From: a virus
Length of the DNA: 21,422 nucleotides
Direction: 5' to 3' (one strand)
Virus record (IMG/VR): IMGVR_UViG_3300027782_000422
Span: 1-21,422 of that record
The position numbers were made by a program, and so were the translations under genes. Under the pieces are notes generated by a model. That model worked only from the letters and a program-made list of their open reading frames with translations. It was not told the DNA's origin and did no database searches. Each line of letters starts with the position of its first letter. The first letter of the stretch is position 1. Positions 6,277 to 13,398 of this stretch are shown here, piece after piece.

Positions 6277-6762
6277 TTATCTAGGAGCAGTAGTTGTAGT
6301 TGTAGTAGTAGGTGTTGCAGTGGTTGTAGTAGTTGTTGTTGTAGGTGTTGCTGTAGTAGTGGTAGTAGTAGTTGTATTACTAAAACTTACTTCAGGATCA
6401 AAACTAGAACATGTACAACCAGCTCCTGCTGTAATAACTGTTGTAGTTCCTGCTGCATCTGCTGCAGATATAGAACCAGTTACAGCACATATAGTGGCTA
6501 CTAATAAATTGCTACCAACTAAGTTTACAGTTTGTGTGCTGTTGTCAACACCAGATCTGTAAGTGATAACTGTTGATACAGCACCTTCAGCAGTTGCTAT
6601 AATTTGATAAGAGGTACCACCACTGTTACACTCGTACCCTTGTACTTGCTGCCAGTTACCCACTTTTGGTTTTGTTCGTCTAAGGATTAAGCTCCCTGCA
6701 ACTACTCTGCCACTACCATCGTAGCGGACATAAGCTTTAAGATCACGATTGTTACTTCCCAT
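6277..6762 (-). CDS. Modular phage protein with poly-Thr tail
   Basis: A 161-residue protein. Residues 8-37 (LKAYVRYDGSGRVVAGSLIL, then RRTKPKVGNW) match the N-terminus of the LCIB-like 326-residue protein. The middle, about 40-125, is a beta-rich domain with Cys (C45, C92, C116, C118) of unknown fold. Residues 130-158 are three Thr runs of 8, 8 and 7 separated by ATP, ending APR. Such tracts are common in uncultured phage structural proteins and could be extended linkers or O-glycosylation targets. The mixed ACA/ACT/ACC codons argue for protein-level selection rather than recent slippage. It is likely a decoration or tail protein; the exact role is unknown. Confidence 0.7.
   Translation of the reverse strand: MGSNNRDLKAYVRYDGSGRVVAGSLILRRTKPKVGNWQQVQGYECNSGGTSYQIIATAEGAVSTVITYRSGVDNSTQTVNLVGSNLLVATICAVTGSISAADAAGTTTVITAGAGCTCSSFDPEVSFSNTTTTTTTTATPTTTTTTTTATPTTTTTTTAPR
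6289..6375 (-). repeat. Poly-Thr coding tract (three ATP-separated runs)
   Basis: Low-complexity trinucleotide DNA encoding Thr runs of 8, 8 and 7 separated by Ala-Thr-Pro. Codons ACA, ACT and ACC are mixed. Similar shorter tracts occur in the proteins encoded at 8450-8842 and 20038-20415. Confidence 0.85.
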
Positions 6763-6794
6763 TGTTTAAATTTTATGGTTAATAGTTAAGGTTA

Positions 6795-7397
6795 TTATTT
6801 TTTATATGAAAATGTATATCTTTCTTTATATACACTTAAATTATTTTGATTACATCTGTTTGTTACTGTACTATAACTAACTGTCAGCTCTTTTGAACAT
6901 TGTAATGCTGATACAAATTCTAATAGTTCTCCAGTTTGTAGGTCTTTTACATATACAGTTTTAGACTTTGGATGAATTGTCATCTTTCTACGAGCATCTG
7001 ACATTTTTTGTCTTGCTTCTATAGTATGTGTAATTCCTCGTTGACCTATTCCTCCATCTGTTTTATTTAATATATTGAAACCCAATTGTTTATATTTTTC
7101 TATATACTCAATTTCTTTTTTACAGGCTTCTTCTTTTGTTAAGTCTCTTTCTATTATAGAAAATATTACATCTTCTTTTTTGTTTTCTATAATATTATCC
7201 ATCCAGCTATATAGTTCAGGATTACTATTTTTAGAATTATACTTTCTATTATTAGCATGTTGTTTCCATCTACCTATTGGATCTCCTGTAAATCCAATAT
7301 ATATTGAGTTATCTTCTGATAATACTGAATAAATTACATATACATAGTAATGGTTATCTGGTAAATCTTTATATACAATGCCATTATACTTTACCAT
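6795..7397 (-). CDS. GIY-YIG homing endonuclease (free-standing)
   Basis: A 200-residue enzyme. The GIY-YIG catalytic domain covers residues about 16-112: YVYVIY (18-23), SIYIGFTG (31-38), RWKQH (R43), a Glu in the KKEIEYIEKY segment (94-102) and LNKTDGG (110-116). A NUMOD3-type repeat (EARQKMSDARR, 127-137) and a NUMOD1-type C-terminal DNA-recognition domain (TVYVKDLQTGELLEF onward, 147-200) follow. The family makes site-specific double-strand cuts that promote its own spread. No intron is visible around it, so it is a stand-alone mobile gene lying between a glycosyltransferase gene and a tail-type gene. Its AT content looks slightly higher than that of its neighbours, as is common for such genes. 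Confidence 0.88.
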   Translation of the reverse strand: MVKYNGIVYKDLPDNHYYVYVIYSVLSEDNSIYIGFTGDPIGRWKQHANNRKYNSKNSNPELYSWMDNIIENKKEDVIFSIIERDLTKEEACKKEIEYIEKYKQLGFNILNKTDGGIGQRGITHTIEARQKMSDARRKMTIHPKSKTVYVKDLQTGELLEFVSALQCSKELTVSYSTVTNRCNQNNLSVYKERYTFSYKK

Positions 7398-7398
7398 A

Positions 7399-8415
7399 CT
7401 AATACTGTAAATTGTATTTTTGTTTCAATTCTAATAATTGTTGTACGTAATAATGATTAGCGTGTTTTTTAGAACCTTCATCATTTAACACTACGTCTAA
7501 GTGTGTATCTTTAAAAGGATCTTTACCAGCGTGATATGCTCCTTTATAGAAGGCAGGATATCCCATACTGTTTTGTCCTGTAATTCCTGCATTGTGTAGA
7601 AGTGTTGTTCTATCCAGTTTCTCAATTGGATCTGAAGACCAACAGAATTCTAATTCAGGAATGTTCTTAGTCTCTTGTTCTCTAAGCCAAATGTTCCATA
7701 GCACAGCCCACATATCTGCACACCAGCTTTGAAACCCTTTGTTCTCATCTTTAAAGAACTGTTTGTTTATGTTCTGAAGATATGTACGAATAAGTACAGA
7801 ATCATTCATCACCTTCTTCCAGAAGTCAGAATCTATGTTCTTAAGGAAGTATTGAGCTCCTCCTGAATGTTCATTGTTAGCTTCAGCTATTTCTCTATTG
7901 ATGCCCACCAAGCTTGTAAGTTCAGCTAGAACATCTCTAGTTTTGTATTCTTCAAGCTTCTCTGGAAGCACATCTCTCACTTTACTATCAAAGTATGAAG
8001 CATTGATATAACTGTTTGTATCAGATAGATAGTTTATATTATCATCTTTAAACTCATCAATGTTAAATTTATCTGTAAATATGACATCACAATCACAGTA
8101 AAACACTGCTTTGGTAATCATATCAGGGTTGTCCTGAAAATACCTCATTAAGCAATAGGGACGTAGAATAGGAATATAAACTCCTAAATACTGACTAACG
8201 TCTCCTGTATCCTTGTAGAAAGCAAATTGTGCTTCAGGATACAACTCCATTATCTTCTCCCATTTACCATTGTATTCTCTAAAACTAGGTGTGTACACTA
8301 AAACAATTGCCTTGTCTGAGTGCCCAAGCTTCTTCAAGCTTTCCAACCATAGATGTACCTGCCATGTGTAGTAGATATCATCTGGCTGGGCACAGATAAA
8401 TTTAAGATCCTTCAT
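7399..8415 (-). CDS. GT-A fold glycosyltransferase (GT8-like)
   Basis: A 338-residue protein. KFICAQPDDIYYTWQVHLWLESLKK-type opening (residues 5-29, shown in part) fits a nucleotide-sugar binding fold; FYCDCDVIF at 105-113 gives a DxD motif (D108, D110); HSGGAQYF (183-190) is like the acceptor-side motif of GT8-type and peptidyl-Hyp/Ser glycosyltransferases; and LLHNAGITG (272-280) supplies the late His of this fold. It is soluble. It lies between two phage particle genes, 1 base upstream of the homing endonuclease, and so may modify particle proteins. The fold call is sound; the sub-family and sugar are unsure. Confidence 0.7.
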   Translation of the reverse strand: MKDLKFICAQPDDIYYTWQVHLWLESLKKLGHSDKAIVLVYTPSFREYNGKWEKIMELYPEAQFAFYKDTGDVSQYLGVYIPILRPYCLMRYFQDNPDMITKAVFYCDCDVIFTDKFNIDEFKDDNINYLSDTNSYINASYFDSKVRDVLPEKLEEYKTRDVLAELTSLVGINREIAEANNEHSGGAQYFLKNIDSDFWKKVMNDSVLIRTYLQNINKQFFKDENKGFQSWCADMWAVLWNIWLREQETKNIPELEFCWSSDPIEKLDRTTLLHNAGITGQNSMGYPAFYKGAYHAGKDPFKDTHLDVVLNDEGSKKHANHYYVQQLLELKQKYNLQY

Positions 8416-8449
8416 ATATGTAGTTTGTTGGTTTTTTTATTAAACAGTA

Positions 8450-8842
8450 TTAATAACTATATACTGCAGTGATTCCTGATGAATTTCCAGGAGCCCAAGC
8501 TACCCAAGTTCCAGTCCCTAACTCAGAGGTATTTTTTGCAACGTTTCCAACTCCAGTATTAAAAATATACCAAGCATCTCCACTAAAGAATATAGAACCA
8601 TTTCCACCTGTCTTTGTAAAAGCTTCTGAAGAGGTACTTCTTGTATAAGTTCCATTAGCAGCAGTGTATGAACCATTAGAAATAACAATACTATTAATAA
8701 ATGGAGCTATTGTAGTTGTTGTTGTTGTGGTAGCAGGAATATTCCTACCCATCACTCCTGTAAGCCTTTCTAATTGATTAGATATCTGCCAAAGCAAATT
8801 ACTCTTTGTACTCCAGCCTATTTGTCTTGATGGTATTGCCAT
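8450..8842 (-). CDS. Tail/adhesin-type protein with shared N-terminal module
   Basis: A 130-residue protein. Residues 1-29 (MAIPSRQIGW, LLWQISNQLERLTG) are nearly the same as the start of the 169-residue protein just upstream, which points to a common attachment module. A Thr run at 38-44 links it to a C-terminal domain (about 48-130) with SNGSYTAANGTYTRS, FTKTGGNGSI and AWYIFNTGVG, a pattern found in small phage tail-fibre domains. It resembles a receptor-binding or decoration protein built as anchor, linker and head. Spacing of 4 bases to the upstream gene suggests an operon. Confidence 0.7.
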   Translation of the reverse strand: MAIPSRQIGWSTKSNLLWQISNQLERLTGVMGRNIPATTTTTTTIAPFINSIVISNGSYTAANGTYTRSTSSEAFTKTGGNGSIFFSGDAWYIFNTGVGNVAKNTSELGTGTWVAWAPGNSSGITAVYSY

Positions 8843-8846
8843 GTTA

Positions 8847-9356
8847 TTAAGCTATTTGGTAAATTCCTGATAAATCAAAATGGCTAGTTACAGTTGTGCC
8901 ACCCACTGGTGTATTGAATTTCCAGTTTAAATCTGTTGTACTTCCTGAATAGTATAATTTATGTATTGTTGGACTAACTACTACATCTGTAACACCAGCA
9001 ATGTGGTATAAAGAAGACCCTGTTGTTTGATGTAATGTACCACCAGCTTGTCTCATTGTTTCAACAGAAGCAAATGGTAATGTAATTTGGTATTGTAAGG
9101 TGCCAAAGTTAGTACAACCAGCAAAGTCTACATATACTCTAAAATAACAAAGATTTCCTTGTAAAAGAGTATATGATCCTGTAGCAGTTGTACCAGCTAA
9201 TGTTCCAGAACCATCTGTAAATAATGGATCAAATGATGCAGTTATTATATTTTGTGCATTATAAGTCACCTTAGTAAGATATTCCAATTGCTTGGATATC
9301 TGCCACAAGAGGTTTTCCTCTGTGCCCCAGCCAATCTGTCTAGAAGGTATTGCCAT
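8847..9356 (-). CDS. Tail/adhesin-type protein with shared N-terminal module
   Basis: A 169-residue protein whose residues 1-28 (MAIPSRQIGWGTEENLLWQI, then SKQLEYLT) match the neighbouring 130-residue protein. The rest, about 38-169, is a beta-sandwich-like domain typical of phage fibre tips: TLLQGNLCYFRVYVDF, YQITLPFAS and a C-terminal FDLSGIYQIA. There is no poly-Thr linker here. It starts about 15 bases after a predicted transcription start of a TATCTTTG promoter and is the first gene of that operon. A receptor-binding or tail decoration role is inferred. Confidence 0.7.
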   Translation of the reverse strand: MAIPSRQIGWGTEENLLWQISKQLEYLTKVTYNAQNIITASFDPLFTDGSGTLAGTTATGSYTLLQGNLCYFRVYVDFAGCTNFGTLQYQITLPFASVETMRQAGGTLHQTTGSSLYHIAGVTDVVVSPTIHKLYYSGSTTDLNWKFNTPVGGTTVTSHFDLSGIYQIA

Positions 9357-9375
9357 GATTAAATGAAATTAATTT

Positions 9376-9405
9376 CAAAGATATGTTACTTTTTACTATT
9401 AACAA
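9376..9405 (-). promoter_or_regulatory. Bacteroidota-type promoter for the 9356 gene
   Basis: Minus strand ATTG (CAA at 9403-9405), a 19-base spacer and TATCTTTG (9383-9376). Transcription would start near 9371, about 15 bases before the ATG at 9356. It is in the 142-base gap (9357-9498), which otherwise holds only AT-rich sequence and no strong terminator. Confidence 0.72.
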
Positions 9406-9498
9406 TGAGTATCAATAATTTACAATAACAAATTTAGTTATAAGTGTTTTAACTTTTTTAGTTAGAGGTTTAGAAATATCTACATATTGGTAGTAATA

Positions 9499-9627
9499 CT
9501 ACTTACCTTGACCTTTATATTTCTTTACTGGTTTGTCTTTTGGACCTTTTGATTTAGCAGCTTTACCACCTTTGCGTTTTCCAAATGTAAGTTTTGTAGA
9601 GGCCACTCCTCCTTTTGCTTTTGCCAT
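9499..9627 (-). CDS. Small basic phage protein, 42 aa (KKYKGQGK type)
   Basis: A 42-codon frame with ATG at 9627-9625 and TAG at 9501-9499: MAKAKGGVASTKLTFGKRKG, then GKAAKSKGPKDK and PVKKYKGQGK. This block (GKRxxGKAxKxxGPKxxxxKKYxGQG) is one I recognise from small proteins of many Bacteroidota and other tailed phages, function unknown. It is 10 bases downstream of the 128-residue membrane-protein gene on the same strand. The strong positive charge and MAK- start match the Lys-rich cluster at 2097-5254. Confidence 0.78.
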   Translation of the reverse strand: MAKAKGGVASTKLTFGKRKGGKAAKSKGPKDKPVKKYKGQGK

Positions 9628-9637
9628 GTTGATTGTT

Positions 9638-10024
9638 TTATCTTTTTATAGTGAAGAATTGTAATACTATAACACCAACTAATACCAGTTTTTGAGCAAA
9701 CTCCCATCCACTATTATCTTTAGCAACAGGAATACGCATATTTAACCTTTCATCATATCTCACTCTATACTGATTTGTAACTGTATACAAGCTATCATAT
9801 GTTGTTTTTTTCTTATTTATAATGCTATCTTTTATATAAACATATGTATTCAACGAATCAATTGTATTTTGATTAGATTGAAACTTATCATTTATAGTGG
9901 TTGCCTGTTTTAAGGTCATTATCACTACAGAATCATTTCCTATCTTCTTAACGATTGGATACTGGCAATAGGTTAAATTTGACACCAGTGTCAGCAAGAT
10001 TGCTGTCAAGTTTACTTTTAGCAT
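9638..10024 (-). CDS. Membrane protein with N-terminal signal and C-terminal TM
   Basis: A 128-residue protein with a signal-like N-terminus (MLKVNLTAILLTLVSNLTYC), an extended central region rich in Asn, Thr and Asp (about 30-100, probably coiled or beta-hairpin), and a C-terminal hydrophobic helix KLVLVGVIVLQFF (112-124) followed by TIKR. Its first 77 bases overlap the end of the lipoprotein gene upstream in another frame; later Met codons would remove the signal, so the long overlap is probably real. It lies in the lysis cassette, and such overlapping pairs are typical of spanins. Function is inferred, not shown. Confidence 0.6.
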   Translation of the reverse strand: MLKVNLTAILLTLVSNLTYCQYPIVKKIGNDSVVIMTLKQATTINDKFQSNQNTIDSLNTYVYIKDSIINKKKTTYDSLYTVTNQYRVRYDERLNMRIPVAKDNSGWEFAQKLVLVGVIVLQFFTIKR

Positions 10025-10277
10025 TACTTAATTCAGATTTTAATGAGCTAACCTCTGCTTTTAACGATACAATTTGGCTAACTGCTTGGTTTACTATTTT
10101 TGTTTGTGCTTTGGTAGCACCTTCTTGTACAGCTGCACTATTTTTATTATTTTCTGAAACTTTGCTAAGTAGAGATTCAAACTCTTTATCTTCTTTAACT
10201 GTTTCATCAATGTGCTGAGCTGTGGTATATTGACATCCATATAGACTTATTAATATTAAAAATGTTAACGTTCTCAT
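9948..10277 (-). CDS. Lipoprotein with coiled coil (o-spanin-like candidate)
   Basis: A 109-residue protein. Residues 1-15 (MRTLTFLILISLYGC) form a short signal ending in a lipobox-like LYGC with C15 as the lipidation site. The rest is an alpha-helical coiled coil, with VSQIVSLKAEVSSLKSELSN (86 region) showing heptads. A small outer-membrane lipoprotein with a coiled coil next to a TM-plus-coil protein is the classic o-spanin arrangement. It is TAATG-coupled to the 100-residue gene and overlaps the following gene by 77 bases. The spanin role is inferred; it could also be a tail or envelope lipoprotein. Confidence 0.6.
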   Translation of the reverse strand: MRTLTFLILISLYGCQYTTAQHIDETVKEDKEFESLLSKVSENNKNSAAVQEGATKAQTKIVNQAVSQIVSLKAEVSSLKSELSNAKSKLDSNLADTGVKFNLLPVSNR

Positions 10278-10579
10278 TAGTGTAACTTTTTTATGGCCCC
10301 TAATTGTTGTAATGTTTGTAACTGAGTGGTAGTCACAGCTTTAGTACTGTCACTAACTCTTAATGCTTCCTGTACCTTATCTAATCTACCTTCCACCTTT
10401 TCAATACGTACATTCTGAGAAGTTGCCTGCTCTTTAAATGTTGTACGAACATCTACGTATAGATATGAAATAGCAATAAGTACTAGGAAAAGGGTGCCCA
10501 CTATTGGGTTCTTAGCAAACTCCTTAAACGATATAGGTAAAGGGTTTGCTGATACATTTAAGTCTTTTTTCGCTGCCAT
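10277..10579 (-). CDS. TM-plus-coiled-coil protein (i-spanin-like candidate)
   Basis: A 100-residue protein with a short N-terminal cytoplasmic part, one transmembrane helix at about 26-43 (VGTLFLVLIAISYLYVDV) and a periplasmic helical part with heptad-like spacing (QNVRIEKVEGRLDKVQEALR, 55-74). This topology is that of an i-spanin, and it is TAATG-coupled to the lipoprotein gene downstream, forming a possible pair. It is also TAATG-coupled to the 130-residue membrane protein upstream. The pairing is inferred from topology and order only. Confidence 0.6.
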   Translation of the reverse strand: MAAKKDLNVSANPLPISFKEFAKNPIVGTLFLVLIAISYLYVDVRTTFKEQATSQNVRIEKVEGRLDKVQEALRVSDSTKAVTTTQLQTLQQLGAIKKLH

Positions 10580-10971
10580 TATCTTAATTTGTTTTTGTAT
10601 TCTAATACAGCTAAACGCTGTTTGATCTCTGCTCTTTCAGTTGCTGCAGATTCTTTTATACTAGTCATTTTTTCAATTATCTCCATCTTCATATCAGCTC
10701 TTGCTTGTGAAGCTGCTGCTCTGATGGCCTCCATCTCAATAGTAGTTCCCTGTGGGGGAATAGCTTTATTCTCAGCATTTACTACAACTGCTATCTTATT
10801 ATTTAAAACAGTTATCTGGTTGTTTAATGTACTCACTTGGGTTAGTAACCAACCAATAGCTGATACACATATAGGCAAAAGTGTAAAGACTAGCTTCTCT
10901 ACCAACCCTGACTTACTTTTATCAGCTGCCAGTTGCTCAGATATCTTCTCATTTCTTTCTTCTTGTGTCAT
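10579..10971 (-). CDS. Single-TM coiled-coil protein of the lysis cassette
   Basis: A 130-residue protein with a charged N-terminus, one transmembrane helix at about 24-44 (VEKLVFTLLPICVSAIGWLL) and a long helical region with ARADMKMEIIEKMTSIKESA heptads (90-110). It resembles the TM-plus-coil proteins found beside phage endolysins, either holin/antiholin-like or spanin-like. It follows 7 bases after the end of the second homing endonuclease gene and is coupled to the next gene. The exact role cannot be told from sequence. Confidence 0.55.
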   Translation of the reverse strand: MTQEERNEKISEQLAADKSKSGLVEKLVFTLLPICVSAIGWLLTQVSTLNNQITVLNNKIAVVVNAENKAIPPQGTTIEMEAIRAAASQARADMKMEIIEKMTSIKESAATERAEIKQRLAVLEYKNKLR

Positions 10972-10978
10972 TATATAC

Positions 10979-11635
10979 TTATTTTATATATTTAAAAATG
11001 TATCCTTTACATTGATTTCTAATTCCTCTAGCTACCATAGAAGCTTTACCTGAATATTTAATGGGGTCTAAACCTACTGATCTACAGGCTTCCGACATAC
11101 TATGGTACACTCCAAAGCTTTTGCCATCTATGTTAAATACTTCTGTGGATATAGCTTGTCCAGAATCTACAGAACTCAAAGACTGTTTGTGTTTCTTTTC
11201 TTCAGAGGACACTCTACCTTTTATATAAATCCCACGTTTAATCTTTGTTTCTTCTGACTGTATAGTACCATATCTATGATTATTAGGTCCTAGTTTCTGT
11301 TGTCTAAGTTTTTCTTTTGTTTCTTTAGATCTAATACAGTTCCAAATACCATCTCCACCGTCAGTTAGATTACATAAAGTCCCTGTACCTAAATCTTTTC
11401 TACCATACAAACTTATAAATTCTTGTTCTTTAATGGACGCTTCTTCTTTAGTAAGACCTTCTACTAATATTTCTATATCAATATTAGTTTTATTATATAT
11501 ATTAATCCAGATGGAGTTTCTTTTAGAAGCATTTGATTCATACGCTCTAGCATAATCCTTTTTATTACCTATTCCAATATAGAATGGTTCACTTTTGTCA
11601 AGTCTAATATGTCTATAAACGTACCAGTTATTCAT
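10979..11635 (-). CDS. GIY-YIG homing endonuclease within the lysis cassette
   Basis: A 218-residue enzyme. The GIY-YIG domain lies at about 4-95: WYVYRHI (4-10), FYIGIG (18-23), Arg in YARAY (R30), a Glu in KEQEFISLY (69-77) and LCNLTDGGDG (87-96). NUMOD3-like repeats (SKETKEKLRQQKLG, 103-116; SEETKIKRG, 127-135; SSEEKKHKQS, 143-152) and a C-terminal NUMOD1-type DNA-recognition segment (VFNIDGKSFGVYHSMSEACR, 166-185) follow. Its ATG overlaps the TAA of the endolysin gene (TAATG at 11635). It is a mobile gene inserted between the endolysin and a membrane protein, with no intron visible. It is of the same family as the enzyme at 6795 but clearly diverged. Confidence 0.87.
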   Translation of the reverse strand: MNNWYVYRHIRLDKSEPFYIGIGNKKDYARAYESNASKRNSIWINIYNKTNIDIEILVEGLTKEEASIKEQEFISLYGRKDLGTGTLCNLTDGGDGIWNCIRSKETKEKLRQQKLGPNNHRYGTIQSEETKIKRGIYIKGRVSSEEKKHKQSLSSVDSGQAISTEVFNIDGKSFGVYHSMSEACRSVGLDPIKYSGKASMVARGIRNQCKGYIFKYIK

Positions 11636-12255
11636 TATCCAACTAGTAATTTATTAAATTCTTGAAAATGTTTCCATCTATCCTCAATTCCTATTAATCC
11701 ACCATTTACTCTTTTTGTAACTGATTCAACTACTTCTCTAGTAGCTCCTTTATCACATAAAATAAATAAGTTATTCTTTTTAAAAAACCAACCTGCTGTC
11801 ATTAGTGGATAGGTAGTTGCAATTAAATCTGGATTTTCTAAAAAATCTATACCTGTATCTTTAGTTAATTCAGAATAATTGGATTTACCTGTAATTTGCA
11901 GGTAACCACGACCTCTGAACTTATAACCATCACCTGATGCTTCAGGTCCGTTGCCCATTCTACCACCATATACAAGATTTGCAATCTTCTCAGGCTTCTT
12001 AGCATAAGCTGCAGCCTTAGGTTCATCAATAGTTTTATCAGGTCTTGTGAAGTACTTTTTAAAGATCCCTGTTAAGCCTTTAGCCCCATAGTTTAGATTC
12101 TCTGAAACAGCTTTGAATCCACCTGATTCATGTCCTGTTTGTGCTAGGAAATGAGCTAAACGTAAAGGAGTATTAATCTCAAACTTCTCTACTACACCAG
12201 GGATTTGTGCAATCACTGTGTCAGGAATATGTCCTTTTAACTTTTCTATGTTCAT
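11635..12255 (-). CDS. GH19 chitinase/lysozyme-like endolysin
   Basis: A 206-residue family 19 glycoside hydrolase. AHFLAQTGHESGGF (34-47) carries the catalytic acid E43; SENLNYGA (51-58) carries the second acid E52; KFRGRGYLQITGKSNY (112-127) is the GH19 substrate-groove motif. GH19 phage enzymes cut the glycan chains of peptidoglycan between N-acetylmuramic acid and N-acetylglucosamine. It has no signal peptide, so it would need a holin to reach the wall. It is flanked by membrane-protein genes, consistent with a lysis cassette. Its TAA overlaps the ATG of the downstream homing endonuclease gene. Confidence 0.92.
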   Translation of the reverse strand: MNIEKLKGHIPDTVIAQIPGVVEKFEINTPLRLAHFLAQTGHESGGFKAVSENLNYGAKGLTGIFKKYFTRPDKTIDEPKAAAYAKKPEKIANLVYGGRMGNGPEASGDGYKFRGRGYLQITGKSNYSELTKDTGIDFLENPDLIATTYPLMTAGWFFKKNNLFILCDKGATREVVESVTKRVNGGLIGIEDRWKHFQEFNKLLVG

Positions 12256-12257
12256 AG

Positions 12258-12860
12258 TTATTTAATTTTCCAATAGCTACTTACACCATATATAACTTGA
12301 CTATTGTTGTTTAATCCAATATGTAAACCAAATATCTTATCTTTCTTACTCTTGTAAAGTACTCCCCCCTGTATAGTTTGAAGTTCTATTTGTTTATTAC
12401 CAGTGACACCCCCACCCATAAATAAAGCTCCCTTAGAAGGAGCCTGCTTAGTAATAGTAGTAGTTGTATGGATAGTAGGTATCTTATAGTTATAATTATA
12501 AGATCTATTCTGTAAGTTGTTTTTGTGTACTGTATCAGCTATAGCTACATATCCCAATGTGTCTAGCTTTAATGTATCAGTGTAGATGTTCTTTGCCAAG
12601 TAAGCAATCACCAAGGAATCATATTGTGCTTTGAGCTTAGGATAGGATGTATCAGCTATGTATTCTGGAGGAGTTGAAACAGTATCATGTATTGTCTCTT
12701 TGATCTTTAACTTCTTGATAATCAATGAGTCATGAACTGTCCAAGCTGTATCGTGTACAGTTACTATTTCAGACTTTTTGTCTATGTAAGTACATCCATC
12801 ATTTTGAAAAAACATAAATGCTAGTAAAACAACAATTATAACACTAAGTAGTTTATTCAT
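12258..12860 (-). CDS. Membrane-anchored protein with beta-rich C-terminus
   Basis: A 200-residue protein with an N-terminal anchor (LLSVIIVVLLAFMFFQ, 4-19), an extended middle of repeated VHDT/TIHDTV segments (35-60) and a beta-strand-rich end of Gly-alternating pattern (GALFMGGGVTG, 143-153; GVLYKSKKDKIFGLHIGLN; VIYGVSSYWKIK). The end looks like a few outer-membrane beta strands. Such proteins are common beside endolysins in Bacteroidota phages and may bridge the two membranes, a spanin-like role. It is 2 bases upstream of the endolysin gene and overlaps the holin-like gene by 8 bases. Function is inferred. Confidence 0.6.
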   Translation of the reverse strand: MNKLLSVIIVVLLAFMFFQNDGCTYIDKKSEIVTVHDTAWTVHDSLIIKKLKIKETIHDTVSTPPEYIADTSYPKLKAQYDSLVIAYLAKNIYTDTLKLDTLGYVAIADTVHKNNLQNRSYNYNYKIPTIHTTTTITKQAPSKGALFMGGGVTGNKQIELQTIQGGVLYKSKKDKIFGLHIGLNNNSQVIYGVSSYWKIK

Positions 12861-13104
12861 TATCTTCAGTTTGGTTTTTCTTATTTATGAACTTGTCTAC
12901 AGAAGCAATTCCAAAACAAGCTATTGTTAACACCTTGAAAGAATCATATATAAACTCATTGACAATCAATTCTTTATGAAGTGTTCCTGTAACAATATCT
13001 GCTATGGCAAATATAACCATCATAACAAAAGATGCAAATCCAATTACAGCTTTTTCATTAATTGAGTTACTGTCATCAAATAGATCAGAAAAGAATTTCT
13101 TCAT
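12853..13104 (-). CDS. Holin-like two-TM protein
   Basis: An 83-residue protein starting at MKKFFSDLFD (ATG at 13104-13102); an upstream in-frame codon would give a longer form, but this start gives the usual short positively charged cytoplasmic end. Two hydrophobic segments follow, IGFASFVMMVIFAIADIV (residues 22-39) and FKVLTIACFGIASVDKFI (56-73), and the C-terminus is charged. Size, topology and position before the endolysin gene fit a class II-type holin. Its start lies 20 bases inside the end of the 97-residue gene. Holin action is inferred; no motif proves it. Confidence 0.62.
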   Translation of the reverse strand: MKKFFSDLFDDSNSINEKAVIGFASFVMMVIFAIADIVTGTLHKELIVNEFIYDSFKVLTIACFGIASVDKFINKKNQTEDNE

Positions 13105-13378
13105 GTTTTTCGTTTTTAATTGTTTTTCTATTATTAGGTAGGATGGCATAGCTTTCTAATTCTAATTCTCTATTAGGAAGATCAAAAGGAATAGAAGCTG
13201 TTTTCTTATAGATAATTCTTTCTAGATTATCTATACGTGTTTTGTCTACATTAGACTGAGCCATTAGGGCTTTGACATCTGATTTGATTTCAGTAACATC
13301 GTTCCAAATCATCATTGCTAGTATTGATACTAAGCCAGGGAAAATCCAAACTTTGAAGGTTCCAACTTGTTCTTTCAT
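13085..13378 (-). CDS. Single-TM protein of the lysis cassette
   Basis: A 97-residue protein with one N-terminal transmembrane helix (VWIFPGLVSILAMMIW, 10-25) then a helical segment with coiled-coil tendency (VTEIKSDVKALMAQSNVDKT region, 28-48) and a basic C-terminus. It is the first gene of the lysis operon, following a 70-base gap that holds a long imperfect hairpin (13399-13430). It may be an antiholin, holin or membrane organiser; no family is recognised. Confidence 0.55.
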   Translation of the reverse strand: MKEQVGTFKVWIFPGLVSILAMMIWNDVTEIKSDVKALMAQSNVDKTRIDNLERIIYKKTASIPFDLPNRELELESYAILPNNRKTIKNEKHEEILF

Positions 13379-13398
13379 CTTGTTTCAAAAATGACAAT

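Noticed and set aside
6202-6504. Plus-strand frames rich in Ser/Cys or Val opposite the poly-Thr region
   Set aside because: They are antisense shadows of the Thr codon runs; their low-complexity composition follows directly from the repeats and they have no homology features.
9525-9707. A 60-residue minus-strand frame (MGVCSKTGISW...)
   Set aside because: It is out of frame with the 42-residue Lys-rich protein, a type I recognise from other phages, and with the membrane protein upstream; its composition is atypical and it overlaps both genes.
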